Translations under genes and position numbers: made by a program | From: a virus | Strand: one strand, 5' to 3' | DNA length: 64,000 nt | Virus record (IMG/VR): IMGVR_UViG_3300008451_000399 | Coordinates: 1 to 64,000 of that record | Notes under the pieces: model-generated | Database searches by the model: none | What the model was told of the DNA's origin: nothing | Seen by the model: the letters and a program-made list of their open reading frames with translations, nothing else | In this document: piece by piece, positions 40,427-48,427 of the stretch | Layout of the letters: each line of letters starts with the position of its first letter | Numbering within the stretch: position 1 is the first letter of the stretch

Positions 40427-40455
40427 ATTGTAGACCTCTACGGTTTGATTGTCAA
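40427..40455 (-). promoter_or_regulatory. Sigma70-type promoter with palindrome, Acb2 operon
   Basis: Leftward TTGACA (40455-40450), 17-nt spacer, TACAAT (40432-40427). The palindrome CTACATTGTAG (40423-40433) overlaps the -10 box and TGTAG/CTACA repeats lie beside it, an operator-like layout. It drives 40395-37970. Confidence 0.75.
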
Positions 40456-40458
40456 CAA

Positions 40459-40683
40459 TTATTTCAACATTTCTTGAAGTCCTTTAAATCCATTCTGCAC
40501 ATATAAATTACCTTGGCTATCAAAGATTTGAGGAAAGCTGCGAAGACCTTGCGACACAATGAAATCAAAAGAATCCCAATCTTCATCACAATTTTTTACC
40601 ACAAATTCAATACCACGACTTGATAATAAAGCTTTAGCACTTTCACATGATTGGCAATTATTTTTACTATAGACTGTCAGCAT
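40459..40683 (-). CDS. Glutaredoxin
   Basis: 74 residues, the size of small phage glutaredoxins. Active site C10-Q-S-C13 at the start of the first helix, cis-Pro51 in SFPQIF, and a Gly-rich end (NGFKGLQEML). It reduces disulphides and is the likely electron donor to the ribonucleotide reductase encoded just upstream in the same direction. The CQSC motif replaces the classical CPYC. Confidence 0.85.
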   Translation of the reverse strand: MLTVYSKNNCQSCESAKALLSSRGIEFVVKNCDEDWDSFDFIVSQGLRSFPQIFDSQGNLYVQNGFKGLQEMLK

Positions 40684-41041
40684 AATATTTCATCTCCTTG
40701 TAACGTAACTCTTGACTATGGAAGGAATTTCTCAAAGCCATTGATAAAACAAATAATCTATGTTGATTGTGTCTATCACCCTCATACAGTATCTGCATCT
40801 CATCTAGTAGCAGTTCTAGATTTAGTTCTTCTTTGCCGAATTCCTCATCATCTTTTACAATATCTTCATCATCAAGTGCCAATAAGAACACAATGTCTAA
40901 TGCTAAGTTACTTACAAACGTAATATCACACAAAGTACTATTCTCATAGTTTTGACTCAAATAATTTCCTAGTTCCTTAATACAATGTTCTAACGTGTTA
41001 TGTGCTTCTTGTGCATCTTTTATCGCGAACAAATCTCCCAT
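40667..41041 (-). CDS. Hypothetical acidic protein
   Basis: 124 residues, helical and strongly acidic (DDEDIVKDDEEFGKEELN at about 77-94). It lies between nrdB and the glutaredoxin gene, overlapping the latter by 17 nt. No family recognised; its place suggests a link with deoxynucleotide metabolism. Confidence 0.5.
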   Translation of the reverse strand: MGDLFAIKDAQEAHNTLEHCIKELGNYLSQNYENSTLCDITFVSNLALDIVFLLALDDEDIVKDDEEFGKEELNLELLLDEMQILYEGDRHNQHRLFVLSMALRNSFHSQELRYKEMKYYADSL

Positions 41042-41042
41042 A

Positions 41043-41999
41043 TTAATACTCCCATTCTCCAGTTAATGATTGTTTACTATAAGCTGTGATTGTACTTTCA
41101 AAGAAGTTACCAAACACGCCATCCCCTGTAATTTCTTCAATGAAAGGTAAAGGATTTTTCTCTACGTTAAATTGAGGTTTAAATCCCATCTGTTGCATCC
41201 GAATGTCACAAACAAATCGAATGTAGTCTTTCAAATCTTTCTTTAACAACTTCTCATTATCCTCGATGTTGTAGCACAAGTCAATGAAATCATCTTCAAG
41301 TTTTACAACTGTTCGAGCTGTCTCGTAGATTGTTTTCTTGAATTCCTCATTTACAACAGAAGGGTTCTCAGCAACAAATATCTTGAACAACTCAGACAAC
41401 CCTTGTACGTGAAGCTGCTCGTCAATAATCGACCATTGGTTAATACTTACAAGTCCTGACAACTGTCCTTGACGAGAGAAGTTTAAAAGCATTGCAAAGG
41501 ACGCGAATAACGAAACTCCTTCTAACAGAATCTGTTTAGCTAAATATTCAGCAATGCCTTTATTAGACCTCATGTTTGATTGCTCAATAAAGAATGTGTG
41601 CTTATCCGCCATCTCTTTATATTGCAAGAACTCAGACATAAAAGCTTCTGTGTCATACCCAAGTGTGTCATTTAATCGTTTATACGCTTTAATGTGTGTC
41701 ACTTCACGACTAGCAAATGACAACAACATCATACGAGCGTCTGCTTGCTTAAATACTGGTAACAGCTTCTCAACATAACCTGAGCATACATCCGTATCTG
41801 CTTGAGTGAACAAACGTAGAATCATCTTAACAAACTCTTTACGTTGTGGGGCAATGCTTCCATCTTTCCACTGTGTAACATCTTGAGCCATGTCAGCTTC
41901 ATCTTCAATCCAATGACTTCGCTCGTGCTTTCCTAACAGCTCTTGCAGTACGTGGTACTTTGGTACAAAAATCTCTGTGGCTTCTGTAATCTTACTCAT
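41043..41999 (-). CDS. nrdB: Ribonucleotide reductase small (beta) subunit
   Basis: 318 residues from the ATG at 41999, preferred over the GTG at 42011 because of the AAGGA site. Di-iron ligands are visible: SREVTH with the E-X-X-H-X3-Y spacing that places the radical Tyr at EVTHIKAY, and later LEGVSLF plus IIDEQLHVQG. A C-terminal tail (SLTGEWEY) is the expected peptide that docks on the large subunit. It makes the tyrosyl radical used for dNTP synthesis. It partners with the upstream nrdA gene (1-nt gap). Confidence 0.93.
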   Translation of the reverse strand: MSKITEATEIFVPKYHVLQELLGKHERSHWIEDEADMAQDVTQWKDGSIAPQRKEFVKMILRLFTQADTDVCSGYVEKLLPVFKQADARMMLLSFASREVTHIKAYKRLNDTLGYDTEAFMSEFLQYKEMADKHTFFIEQSNMRSNKGIAEYLAKQILLEGVSLFASFAMLLNFSRQGQLSGLVSINQWSIIDEQLHVQGLSELFKIFVAENPSVVNEEFKKTIYETARTVVKLEDDFIDLCYNIEDNEKLLKKDLKDYIRFVCDIRMQQMGFKPQFNVEKNPLPFIEEITGDGVFGNFFESTITAYSKQSLTGEWEY

Positions 42000-42000
42000 A

Positions 42001-43833
42001 TTATCCTTCACAACTTAAACATGTTGACTTTGTAGGGTCTTGCCAATCGACAAGAGCTTTACGTTCAATTTTCTGTGCAATGTCGATATTACCCTCTCGT
42101 TCTGTTCGGAAGTAGTACAGGGTGAGCACATTAGGACTATGCAAGAACTTACGATGCACAGAATTAACATACTTACGACTACTACCAAATGGGAAGAACA
42201 AGTTCAAGCTACTTGCTTGACATACACTCTTACCTCGTGCTTCCGCAATTTCAATCAACCAATGTTGGTCAATCTCCATAGCCGTAGCATACACTTTCTT
42301 CTCGTGATCTGTCAAGAACTCTAAGTGACTTACCCGACCTTCATTATCTTGAATACTCTTCCACACTTCATCTGTATCCATATCATGTTTCTTCAACACA
42401 TTTACAAGATTGCCATTCTTCACTGTAAATGTACCAGCACGAGAGCTTTGTAAGAATACATTACGGAAGTATGGTTCAATACTCGGACTTGTATTTAAGA
42501 TAGAAGCACTGTTAGAGTTTGGTGCAACTGCCATTAATCGACTGTTACGCAATCCAGTTCCAACCATATCATCAGGTTCACCTCGCTCTTTAGCAAGACG
42601 TTTACTTTCTTCCACAGCACGTTTCTTAATCAATCCAAACAATCGTTCTGTCATTGTTACAGCATTGTTTAAGCTGTCAGCTCCCTCTAAAGGAATTCCT
42701 TTGTTTTGCAAATAACTATGAAACCCCAAAGTACCTAACCCTAAACCACGTTCAGATTTAGCAGAGAATCGGGCTTTAGACAATGTAGCAGGAGCGTTAT
42801 CAATAAAACTCTGCAATACATTGTCTAAGAATCGAATCAAATCTTCTACAATCTTTGTATCTTTCCATTCATCAAACTTCTCCAAATTCAAGCTAGATAG
42901 ACAGCAAACAAATGTGCGATTCTCGTCTGTTGGCATGAGGATTTCTGAACATAAGTTGCTACCGCGAATCTTCAACCCTTTTGCTTTCTGTGTCTCTGGA
43001 AGCTTACGATTAGCTTCATCAATCTTCAATAAATATGGCTCACCTGTCAATGCACGATTCTCTAAGATTGTTTCCCACACTTCACGAGCACGTAGTTCTT
43101 CATATACACGACCACTGTGAGGGCATACTAACGGGTATGTGCTGTCAGATTCTACTGCTGCAATAAACTCATCTGTAAGATTCACAGCAGAATGGTATTG
43201 TTGTCGGTTATCACTACGTCTTTTTGCGTCTCCTCCAGCTTTACGGAAGTTGATGTGTTCTATAATGTCAGGATGATCTACATTGCAATAAGCTGCAATT
43301 GCACCACGTCTATTTTGTTGTCGGAAATAACCAATTGCAGAATCCATTACTTTCTGGTAAGGAATATTGCCAACAGCCTTACCGCCTACTCCACGAATAC
43401 TCAAATGAGCACCTGTACCCCCACCACTCATAGACAACGTTGCAAGCTCTTGAATTGCCTCAACTTGACCTTGTGCTGTATCAGGTACATCAAATGCAAA
43501 ACAACTAATAGGTAGTCCACGGGCTTTTTCTTCTGCAATAAATGTGCTTGTGTACCAATAATGTTTACCTTGTTTCTCAGGGTCTTCTACCCACTTACCT
43601 TTTGCTGCATTACTCAATACAGGACTTGCATACATAAACCAACCATTGTACACATATTCATAAATTCTTTGTGCCAATTCATAATCACCATAACAATACG
43701 CTGCTGCAGGTCTTGCTAAAGCCATTGGGATAGTTTCATCATCTCGTTTATAAAAACCATCTAATAATGTTTTTGAGAACTCTGTAATGTATGAAGGGTC
43801 TTTCTCGTGAATCTTAATTCCCAAATATTCCAT
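42001..43833 (-). CDS. nrdA: Ribonucleotide reductase large (alpha) subunit
   Basis: 610 residues from the ATG at 43833. A longer frame to 43887 would start inside the promoter -10 region, and AAGGAAG lies before 43833. Active site: PISCFAF (redox Cys), NLCSEI (Asn, radical Cys, Glu), TFVCCLSSLNL (second redox Cys) and C-terminal CLSCEG, the CXXC tail that takes electrons from glutaredoxin. The protein lacks the N-terminal ATP-cone of E. coli NrdA, so dATP feedback inhibition is probably lost, as in several phage enzymes. Followed by nrdB and glutaredoxin genes. Confidence 0.93.
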   Translation of the reverse strand: MEYLGIKIHEKDPSYITEFSKTLLDGFYKRDDETIPMALARPAAAYCYGDYELAQRIYEYVYNGWFMYASPVLSNAAKGKWVEDPEKQGKHYWYTSTFIAEEKARGLPISCFAFDVPDTAQGQVEAIQELATLSMSGGGTGAHLSIRGVGGKAVGNIPYQKVMDSAIGYFRQQNRRGAIAAYCNVDHPDIIEHINFRKAGGDAKRRSDNRQQYHSAVNLTDEFIAAVESDSTYPLVCPHSGRVYEELRAREVWETILENRALTGEPYLLKIDEANRKLPETQKAKGLKIRGSNLCSEILMPTDENRTFVCCLSSLNLEKFDEWKDTKIVEDLIRFLDNVLQSFIDNAPATLSKARFSAKSERGLGLGTLGFHSYLQNKGIPLEGADSLNNAVTMTERLFGLIKKRAVEESKRLAKERGEPDDMVGTGLRNSRLMAVAPNSNSASILNTSPSIEPYFRNVFLQSSRAGTFTVKNGNLVNVLKKHDMDTDEVWKSIQDNEGRVSHLEFLTDHEKKVYATAMEIDQHWLIEIAEARGKSVCQASSLNLFFPFGSSRKYVNSVHRKFLHSPNVLTLYYFRTEREGNIDIAQKIERKALVDWQDPTKSTCLSCEG

Positions 43834-43873
43834 AACTTCCTTTCTATTTATATATTCTGAAGAACGAAACAAT

Positions 43874-43902
43874 AGTATATCATCCATCCTTCAGAATTGC
43901 AA
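43874..43902 (-). promoter_or_regulatory. Extended -10 promoter for nrdA-nrdB
   Basis: Leftward TTGCAA (43902-43897), 17-nt spacer ending in TGA, TATACT (43879-43874). Its place shows that the nrdA start is at 43833. Confidence 0.75.
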
Positions 43903-43907
43903 CAATC

Positions 43908-44441
43908 TTACACTGCAGGCTTTAAACTTTCTTGCCACTCTTGATAAACCTTCAATCCACCATTCTCCCCAATACTACAGCCCCGAATATGTGTAGCTAA
44001 ATCATTGAGCATATCAATTTGCTTCTCAACAGCTTTATAACCATCTTCAAAGCTATCTTGATAATCTCGATCATTTTCTACATCTTCATCAGCGTCTTTG
44101 CCATAGCTGAAATTACCTCCTTGCAGCTTCTGTAGTTCTTGTACAAGTGTAACGTCCTGTCGCAAATTCGACAGAGTGCGTAATTCTGCTGTACATAAAC
44201 TGCTATTACGAAACTCCTTGTCATTACGAATCTCGCCAATCAGACGATAGCCAATGACAGGTTGATTCTTGATATTGAGGTGTTGAGATGCTTCATACTT
44301 GAACCCCTGAGTAATGTCCATCCCGACTGTGAAAGCTTCTTGTAGCACATCGTAGTCGTTCTTAGGGTGAATTAACTCAGCTTCATTCATGTGTTTGAAC
44401 TTATCTACTTTAAGAATATCTGATACTGATATTGACATCAT
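43908..44441 (-). CDS. Hypothetical protein
   Basis: 177 residues from the ATG pair at 44441, after the TAA of the MazG-like gene (TAATATG). The longer reading to 44495 would overlap that gene by more than 50 nt. Mixed alpha/beta with an acidic stretch (DADEDVENDRDYQD). It lies between the MazG-like gene and the nrd promoter. No family recognised. Confidence 0.55.
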   Translation of the reverse strand: MMSISVSDILKVDKFKHMNEAELIHPKNDYDVLQEAFTVGMDITQGFKYEASQHLNIKNQPVIGYRLIGEIRNDKEFRNSSLCTAELRTLSNLRQDVTLVQELQKLQGGNFSYGKDADEDVENDRDYQDSFEDGYKAVEKQIDMLNDLATHIRGCSIGENGGLKVYQEWQESLKPAV

Positions 44442-44442
44442 A

Positions 44443-44811
44443 TTAATAAGCCTTTCCACCGACAGCTTCTCGGTTTTCTTTTTTGTGGTCTGCACGATTA
44501 GCGTTATACTTTAATTTTTCTACAATAGCCCCACCTAAGTCCATGTTATAAGCTCCAGCTAAATCAAAGATACGGATAACAGCATCTGCCAACTCTACTT
44601 CTCGCATATCTCGGTGCGGTAGTTTATCATCCATGCTGTCTTTACGATCACCTTCCATTGCCTCAGCAATCTCTGACACAATCAGCATAAGTTTCTGACT
44701 AAAACACATAGGATTTGTTCGTGTATCATATCCTTCTTTATCAACCCACCAACCTGCATCATAAGAAGCTTTGTGACAAATATCTACTACATCATTAATT
44801 TTATATTTCAA
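44443..44811 (-). CDS. MazG-like NTP pyrophosphohydrolase
   Basis: 122 residues from a TTG with AAGGAG 7 nt upstream. The MazG all-helical core is present: LMLIVSEIAEAMEGDRK (E-X-X-E metal site, about 42-58), ELADAVIRIFDLAGAY (second acidic site, about 73-88), and a final KLKYNANRADHKKE helix. Such enzymes cleave NTPs or dNTPs to monophosphates and can lower ppGpp or remove abnormal nucleotides. Its position before the nrd genes suggests control of nucleotide pools. Confidence 0.85.
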   Translation of the reverse strand: MKYKINDVVDICHKASYDAGWWVDKEGYDTRTNPMCFSQKLMLIVSEIAEAMEGDRKDSMDDKLPHRDMREVELADAVIRIFDLAGAYNMDLGGAIVEKLKYNANRADHKKENREAVGGKAY

Positions 44812-44812
44812 T

Positions 44813-44980
44813 TTAAATCTCCTTGTCCGTTAATTCTTCTACATTTAACACTTGTAAATTGTGTGGCTCCCACTCACTGCCATCGTAAGGTAGGTATTGA
44901 ATAAGTGTATTTACTGCATCCTCTGGTATATCATTATACCCTACATCTATTGTGCAGAGTACCCTGAATGTTTTATTCAC
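44813..44980 (-). CDS. Small acidic hypothetical protein (55 aa)
   Basis: A short frame from a GTG at 44980 with AAGGAG 5-6 nt upstream, ending just before the MazG-like gene. Acidic (begins MNKTFRVLCTIDVGY; DIPEDAVNTLIQYLP). It has the look of a small beta-alpha domain. No family recognised. Confidence 0.55.
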   Translation of the reverse strand: MNKTFRVLCTIDVGYNDIPEDAVNTLIQYLPYDGSEWEPHNLQVLNVEELTDKEI

Positions 44981-44981
44981 A

Positions 44982-45182
44982 CTATTTCTCCTTAAACATA
45001 TAACTAAAAGCAGCTTTAGTTTTTATTTCATTAATCTTGCGTTTATCTTCATCTTCCATTGAGTTCCAGACATCAGGTGAGATGTAGGCTTCTTGGATAG
45101 AAACTTTCAATCCTTTTCGTTTCATCTCACAAGGACAATAAGTGTCTGTACCAGATGCTCCCATACATGCACATAAGTTCAT
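44982..45182 (-). CDS. Small Cys-rich protein
   Basis: 66 residues from the ATG at 45182. The N-terminus holds four Cys (CACMGASG, TYCPCEMKRKG) that could bind zinc, followed by a helical basic part. It overlaps the upstream gene. A small nucleic acid-binding protein is possible. Confidence 0.5.
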   Translation of the reverse strand: MNLCACMGASGTDTYCPCEMKRKGLKVSIQEAYISPDVWNSMEDEDKRKINEIKTKAAFSYMFKEK

Positions 45183-45361
45183 CACACTTCATCCTCACAA
45201 ATCACTCTACCCTCTGGGTACATTTTAGCATTGATTGCTTCCCAAGCATCTAATTCTGTTTTAAAACGTCTACGGTCTTGATACCAAATATCTTCCCATA
45301 CCAGCAAAGCTTTGTATTGAGCTTTGAACATTCCATAGTTTGCAATAATTCTTACTTTCAT
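45182..45361 (-). CDS. Hypothetical protein (59 aa)
   Basis: Starts at an ATG with GGAGGTGTT upstream and overlaps the Cys-rich gene. It has beta strands at the N-terminus (MKVRIIANYG), then a basic aromatic helix. The excellent ribosome site supports translation. No family recognised. Confidence 0.55.
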   Translation of the reverse strand: MKVRIIANYGMFKAQYKALLVWEDIWYQDRRRFKTELDAWEAINAKMYPEGRVICEDEV

Positions 45362-45369
45362 AACACCTC

Positions 45370-45678
45370 CTAAAAATTAAAATGAAACCCTTTCATTTGC
45401 TCCCTCATTTGTTTCTCTACAGCAAACTGATTATGAATTACACTGATGTCCAAGTCAAGTGATTTCAAGTAACTTAATAAATCTGGTTCTTGCTTATAGT
45501 CAATCATTATACCATAGAAGTATTGCTTCACACCTACTGAGAAACCTTTGTCATCATACATTGCAATACCGTCTACAAGAGTTCCAAAGTTTCCTTGTGG
45601 TGATAGTGCAATCATACCATTCTCAAGGAATGTAATGTTAAGCGGTAGTGTTCCTAAGGGAGTTGTTATTTGTTGCAT
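45370..45678 (-). CDS. Hypothetical protein
   Basis: 102 residues, beta-rich N-terminal half with many Gly, helical C-terminus. Overlaps the upstream gene by 13 nt. No family recognised. Confidence 0.5.
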   Translation of the reverse strand: MQQITTPLGTLPLNITFLENGMIALSPQGNFGTLVDGIAMYDDKGFSVGVKQYFYGIMIDYKQEPDLLSYLKSLDLDISVIHNQFAVEKQMREQMKGFHFNF

Positions 45679-45881
45679 ATAACCTCATCGAATAAAACTG
45701 TATTAAACCCTTTAGAATAACCTACTAAATACACTTCTGAATGCCAACTCCATACGTCAATGAAATTTACTTCGTATGTTTCTCCTACAGTTAAATACTC
45801 GTTAGCTCTGTCTTTGCAAGCTTGTAAGCCTTCTTTTGCAGTGTACACTACTTTAGTTCCTTTGGGTGAGTAGATGTTCAT
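45666..45881 (-). CDS. Hypothetical protein
   Basis: 71 residues, probably a small beta-barrel (VVYTAKEGLQACKDRANEYLTVGETYEV). It overlaps the HNH gene upstream by 4 nt. No family recognised. Confidence 0.5.
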   Translation of the reverse strand: MNIYSPKGTKVVYTAKEGLQACKDRANEYLTVGETYEVNFIDVWSWHSEVYLVGYSKGFNTVLFDEVICNK

Positions 45882-46453
45882 TTATTTTCCTTCCCATGAC
45901 GGTCTGTGTATCCTGCACCCTGAGAGTTTAATTCTTCAATCATCTTCTGACGATGGATTACTGCATCTCTGAATGCAACCATGATTCCTAGTTTCTTTAC
46001 TGAAAATGATTTTGTCACTTTAGCTCCGTTTGTGAGATTACACCAAGAGGCTCTGACATATAACTCTTTTATCCAATTTTCTTGAAAAGTTACTCCAGTA
46101 ACACCAGAACTGTTTCTACTATTCATCTTACAGTTTCTAGCATTCTTAATTAACTCTATCACCCTCAAATTGGTTATAAAATTATTCAGAGAATTTCCGT
46201 CTCTATGATCTACGAGAAAACCCTCTGGAACTTTTCCTTTGAACATTTCCCAAACAATAATGTGAGCAGGACGTTTAATTCTTTTAACACAATTATACCA
46301 ATACCCATCTGTACCGATACTACCAGCAGCATCTCCAGATATAGCTATAAAGTTATTGTGATGTTTTGTATTAGTCCTACTGACTTTCCATCTTAAACAA
46401 CTAGGAGAAGTCTCATCATAATAGAACCAATCATTCCAATTAATCTTTTCCAT
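45878..46453 (-). CDS. HNH homing endonuclease with AP2-like DNA-binding end
   Basis: 191 residues. An HNH core is clear: RPAHIIVWEMFKG, then FLVDHRDGNSLNNFITNLRV, where the DH pair and the later Asn are the expected metal and catalytic positions. A C-terminal AP2-like part follows (NSSGVTGVTFQENWIKELYVRASW). Typical of mobile free-standing endonucleases. It overlaps the end of the phosphoesterase gene by 14 nt and the next gene by 4 nt. Confidence 0.85.
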   Translation of the reverse strand: MEKINWNDWFYYDETSPSCLRWKVSRTNTKHHNNFIAISGDAAGSIGTDGYWYNCVKRIKRPAHIIVWEMFKGKVPEGFLVDHRDGNSLNNFITNLRVIELIKNARNCKMNSRNSSGVTGVTFQENWIKELYVRASWCNLTNGAKVTKSFSVKKLGIMVAFRDAVIHRQKMIEELNSQGAGYTDRHGKENK

Positions 46454-47486
46454 ACTGTTCTTTCAGCCAATCAATAGAGACAAACACAGGGTTATAGCTT
46501 CCGTTTTTGACACCATGCTTTAATACCACTCCACGCCAATGCTTGTTGCCCTGTACACCCTTGTAATCTTCCTCATGCTCGTAGTAAGAACCACACTGTA
46601 AACCCCACTGTTGCGTACCATCTACTTGTAAGAATCGTGTAGCAACATCTAGCGTCTGTTTGTGCCCAACACTGAACGATTTTCCGATTGTCTTCAGCAT
46701 TGTGGCTGCATTTCCACCAAGCGGTTTGCCATTCATTACATTCTGTAGATAATGAACGTAGTGTACACCACCAACATTAATTGGGGTTAGAAATGGAATC
46801 ACCTCCCACCCAAACTCTTCATACTTTAAGTCTGAGATACTTAAAAAGCCATGTAAAGCTGGTGTGGCATCTACATACCGATTAATCCTGTTCTCATGAT
46901 TTCCCAAAGTCAGAATAAGTCGTGGTTTGTATTTAATCACTCCAAACTCTTCTAACTCTGCTTGTTGTAAGTTGTATAAAGGTTCTAATAAAGCTTCCAT
47001 TCCTTCGATAGCTGAGTTAATATCTTCTTGCACTCGCTTACCTTCAGCAGACTTCTTACCTTTATCGTACTCGGATAAAGACTCCATGTCAGCATGATCG
47101 CCAGCATGAATAATTACATCTGGTTTCTTGCGCACAATATACTGTCCAAGCCATTTCAGGTAGTCTAAAGAGATATTAGGCTTACATTGTGTGTCTGGAA
47201 TGAATAAATGAGTACCTTCTTGTTTTGTCGAGTCTGTGTCAATTTTGAATACCGATTCATAACTAACTGACTCCTTATCAGCAACAACACTAGCTTGTTC
47301 ATACATCTCATCAACCCGCTTAACAGCATCAGTGTCATCATCCACTTTATCACGCATCTTATAATACTCTCGCAAGAAATCTGAACACGTGCTTTTTGGC
47401 ACATCCAATTCTCGTGCAATACCACGCCAAGATAATGCGCCAGTTTCCGCTAACTTGATTGCATCTAATTGCCATTCTTTATTCAT
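46440..47486 (-). CDS. HTH-metallophosphoesterase fusion
   Basis: 348 residues. Residues about 1-45 form a Hin/resolvase-like HTH (AIKLAETGALSWRGIARELDVPKSTCSDFL). From about 90 the calcineurin-like phosphoesterase motifs appear: LFIPDTQ (first metal Asp), VIHAGDHADME (GDH), LTLGNHENR (GNHE), and VHYVHYLQN plus GHKQ for the metal-binding His residues. Possible activities include 3'-5' DNA exonuclease or phosphatase; the HTH points to DNA. It sits with the exonuclease and HNH genes of the replication region. Confidence 0.8.
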   Translation of the reverse strand: MNKEWQLDAIKLAETGALSWRGIARELDVPKSTCSDFLREYYKMRDKVDDDTDAVKRVDEMYEQASVVADKESVSYESVFKIDTDSTKQEGTHLFIPDTQCKPNISLDYLKWLGQYIVRKKPDVIIHAGDHADMESLSEYDKGKKSAEGKRVQEDINSAIEGMEALLEPLYNLQQAELEEFGVIKYKPRLILTLGNHENRINRYVDATPALHGFLSISDLKYEEFGWEVIPFLTPINVGGVHYVHYLQNVMNGKPLGGNAATMLKTIGKSFSVGHKQTLDVATRFLQVDGTQQWGLQCGSYYEHEEDYKGVQGNKHWRGVVLKHGVKNGSYNPVFVSIDWLKEQYGKD

Positions 47487-47674
47487 ACATTCTCCTCATC
47501 AATAATACAACCTAATTCAAACTCATAACTATCTAATGCAGTTAACATAACATCATAAACACTGGCTACAACATATGGGTCACATAAATCAATAGGGTGT
47601 TGTAATTCTATACTGGAAGTAACTTCCCCAACAGTCCACGTCTTCTTTACCTTGAAGTATTGCTTATCACTCAT
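47483..47674 (-). CDS. Hypothetical protein
   Basis: 63 residues with AAAGGAG upstream, ATGA overlaps on both sides. Beta strands followed by an acidic helical end. No family recognised. Confidence 0.5.
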   Translation of the reverse strand: MSDKQYFKVKKTWTVGEVTSSIELQHPIDLCDPYVVASVYDVMLTALDSYEFELGCIIDEENV

Positions 47675-48246
47675 ACACTTACTCCTTTCAAAATAGCCCT
47701 AACAGCTTCCTTGCGATTTGGGGCATTGTTTGTATTGTACTCGTTATGCCAATTATAGTCAAGTATGAACTGAACAATATCTTCTTTCTTTTCGTTCTTA
47801 AAAATAGCTATTAGCTCTTTCTCCAGTCTAGCATCTTCAAAAGTAATTCCATGACCTTGCGCATAAGTTATAATCCCGTGGCACTCTTTACAGGCAATAC
47901 GTAACCAAGAGTCATCTACATAGTACAAGTGCTTGGCATAAGCTTCAATGTCCTCTATAGACCGTAGAGAACCTTCATCTCCAATATGATCTACTTCAAC
48001 AGACTTATCAAATGGAAACTGCTTCCCACAAATCTCACAGTCGATCTTGTTAATCTCTGGGAACCTTTTCATTGATTTAGGGTTAGTGTTCTTAACTTTA
48101 TACTTCTTAGAGTTCTTGTAATTGGTCTTAATAGCATAGTTACTCCAACCTTTTCTCAAAACTCCACGAAGCCAGTTAAGCCACTTACCTTCAGTCTTCC
48201 AAGGATTACCTTCTACTTCCCAAGGGAGGATTTCAGGACGCTTCAT
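47671..48246 (-). CDS. HNH-type nuclease, probably endonuclease VII-like or homing
   Basis: 191 residues from the ATG at 48246 with AAGGTGG upstream. A zinc-bound HNH is visible: CEICGKQFPFDKSVEVDHIG (about 74-93) with Cys pair and DH, then CKECHGIITYA (about 125-135) giving the second Cys pair and the catalytic His. The N-terminal basic part could bind DNA. It lies in the replication block beside the 5'-3' exonuclease; a junction- or recombination-related role is as likely as mobility. Confidence 0.7.
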   Translation of the reverse strand: MKRPEILPWEVEGNPWKTEGKWLNWLRGVLRKGWSNYAIKTNYKNSKKYKVKNTNPKSMKRFPEINKIDCEICGKQFPFDKSVEVDHIGDEGSLRSIEDIEAYAKHLYYVDDSWLRIACKECHGIITYAQGHGITFEDARLEKELIAIFKNEKKEDIVQFILDYNWHNEYNTNNAPNRKEAVRAILKGVSV

Positions 48247-48427
48247 AGTTCCAACCACCTTTCTCGTAGCTACTCATACAAGCCTTGTCAATTTCCCACA
48301 AATGCTCAGACACTTCTAAAGATATTCCAGCGTTCCATTCTTCAGGCATTGCACATAAGCTCATAGCTTCTCGTTTAGCCATATCTTCAAATAGCATCCA
48401 TGCAGGTATTACGTTGTTCCAGCTCAT
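48233..48427 (-). CDS. Hypothetical protein
   Basis: 64 residues, helical, rich in Trp, Met and Glu. AAAGGAC precedes the start, which overlaps the exonuclease stop (ATGA). No family recognised. Confidence 0.5.
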   Translation of the reverse strand: MSWNNVIPAWMLFEDMAKREAMSLCAMPEEWNAGISLEVSEHLWEIDKACMSSYEKGGWNYEAS

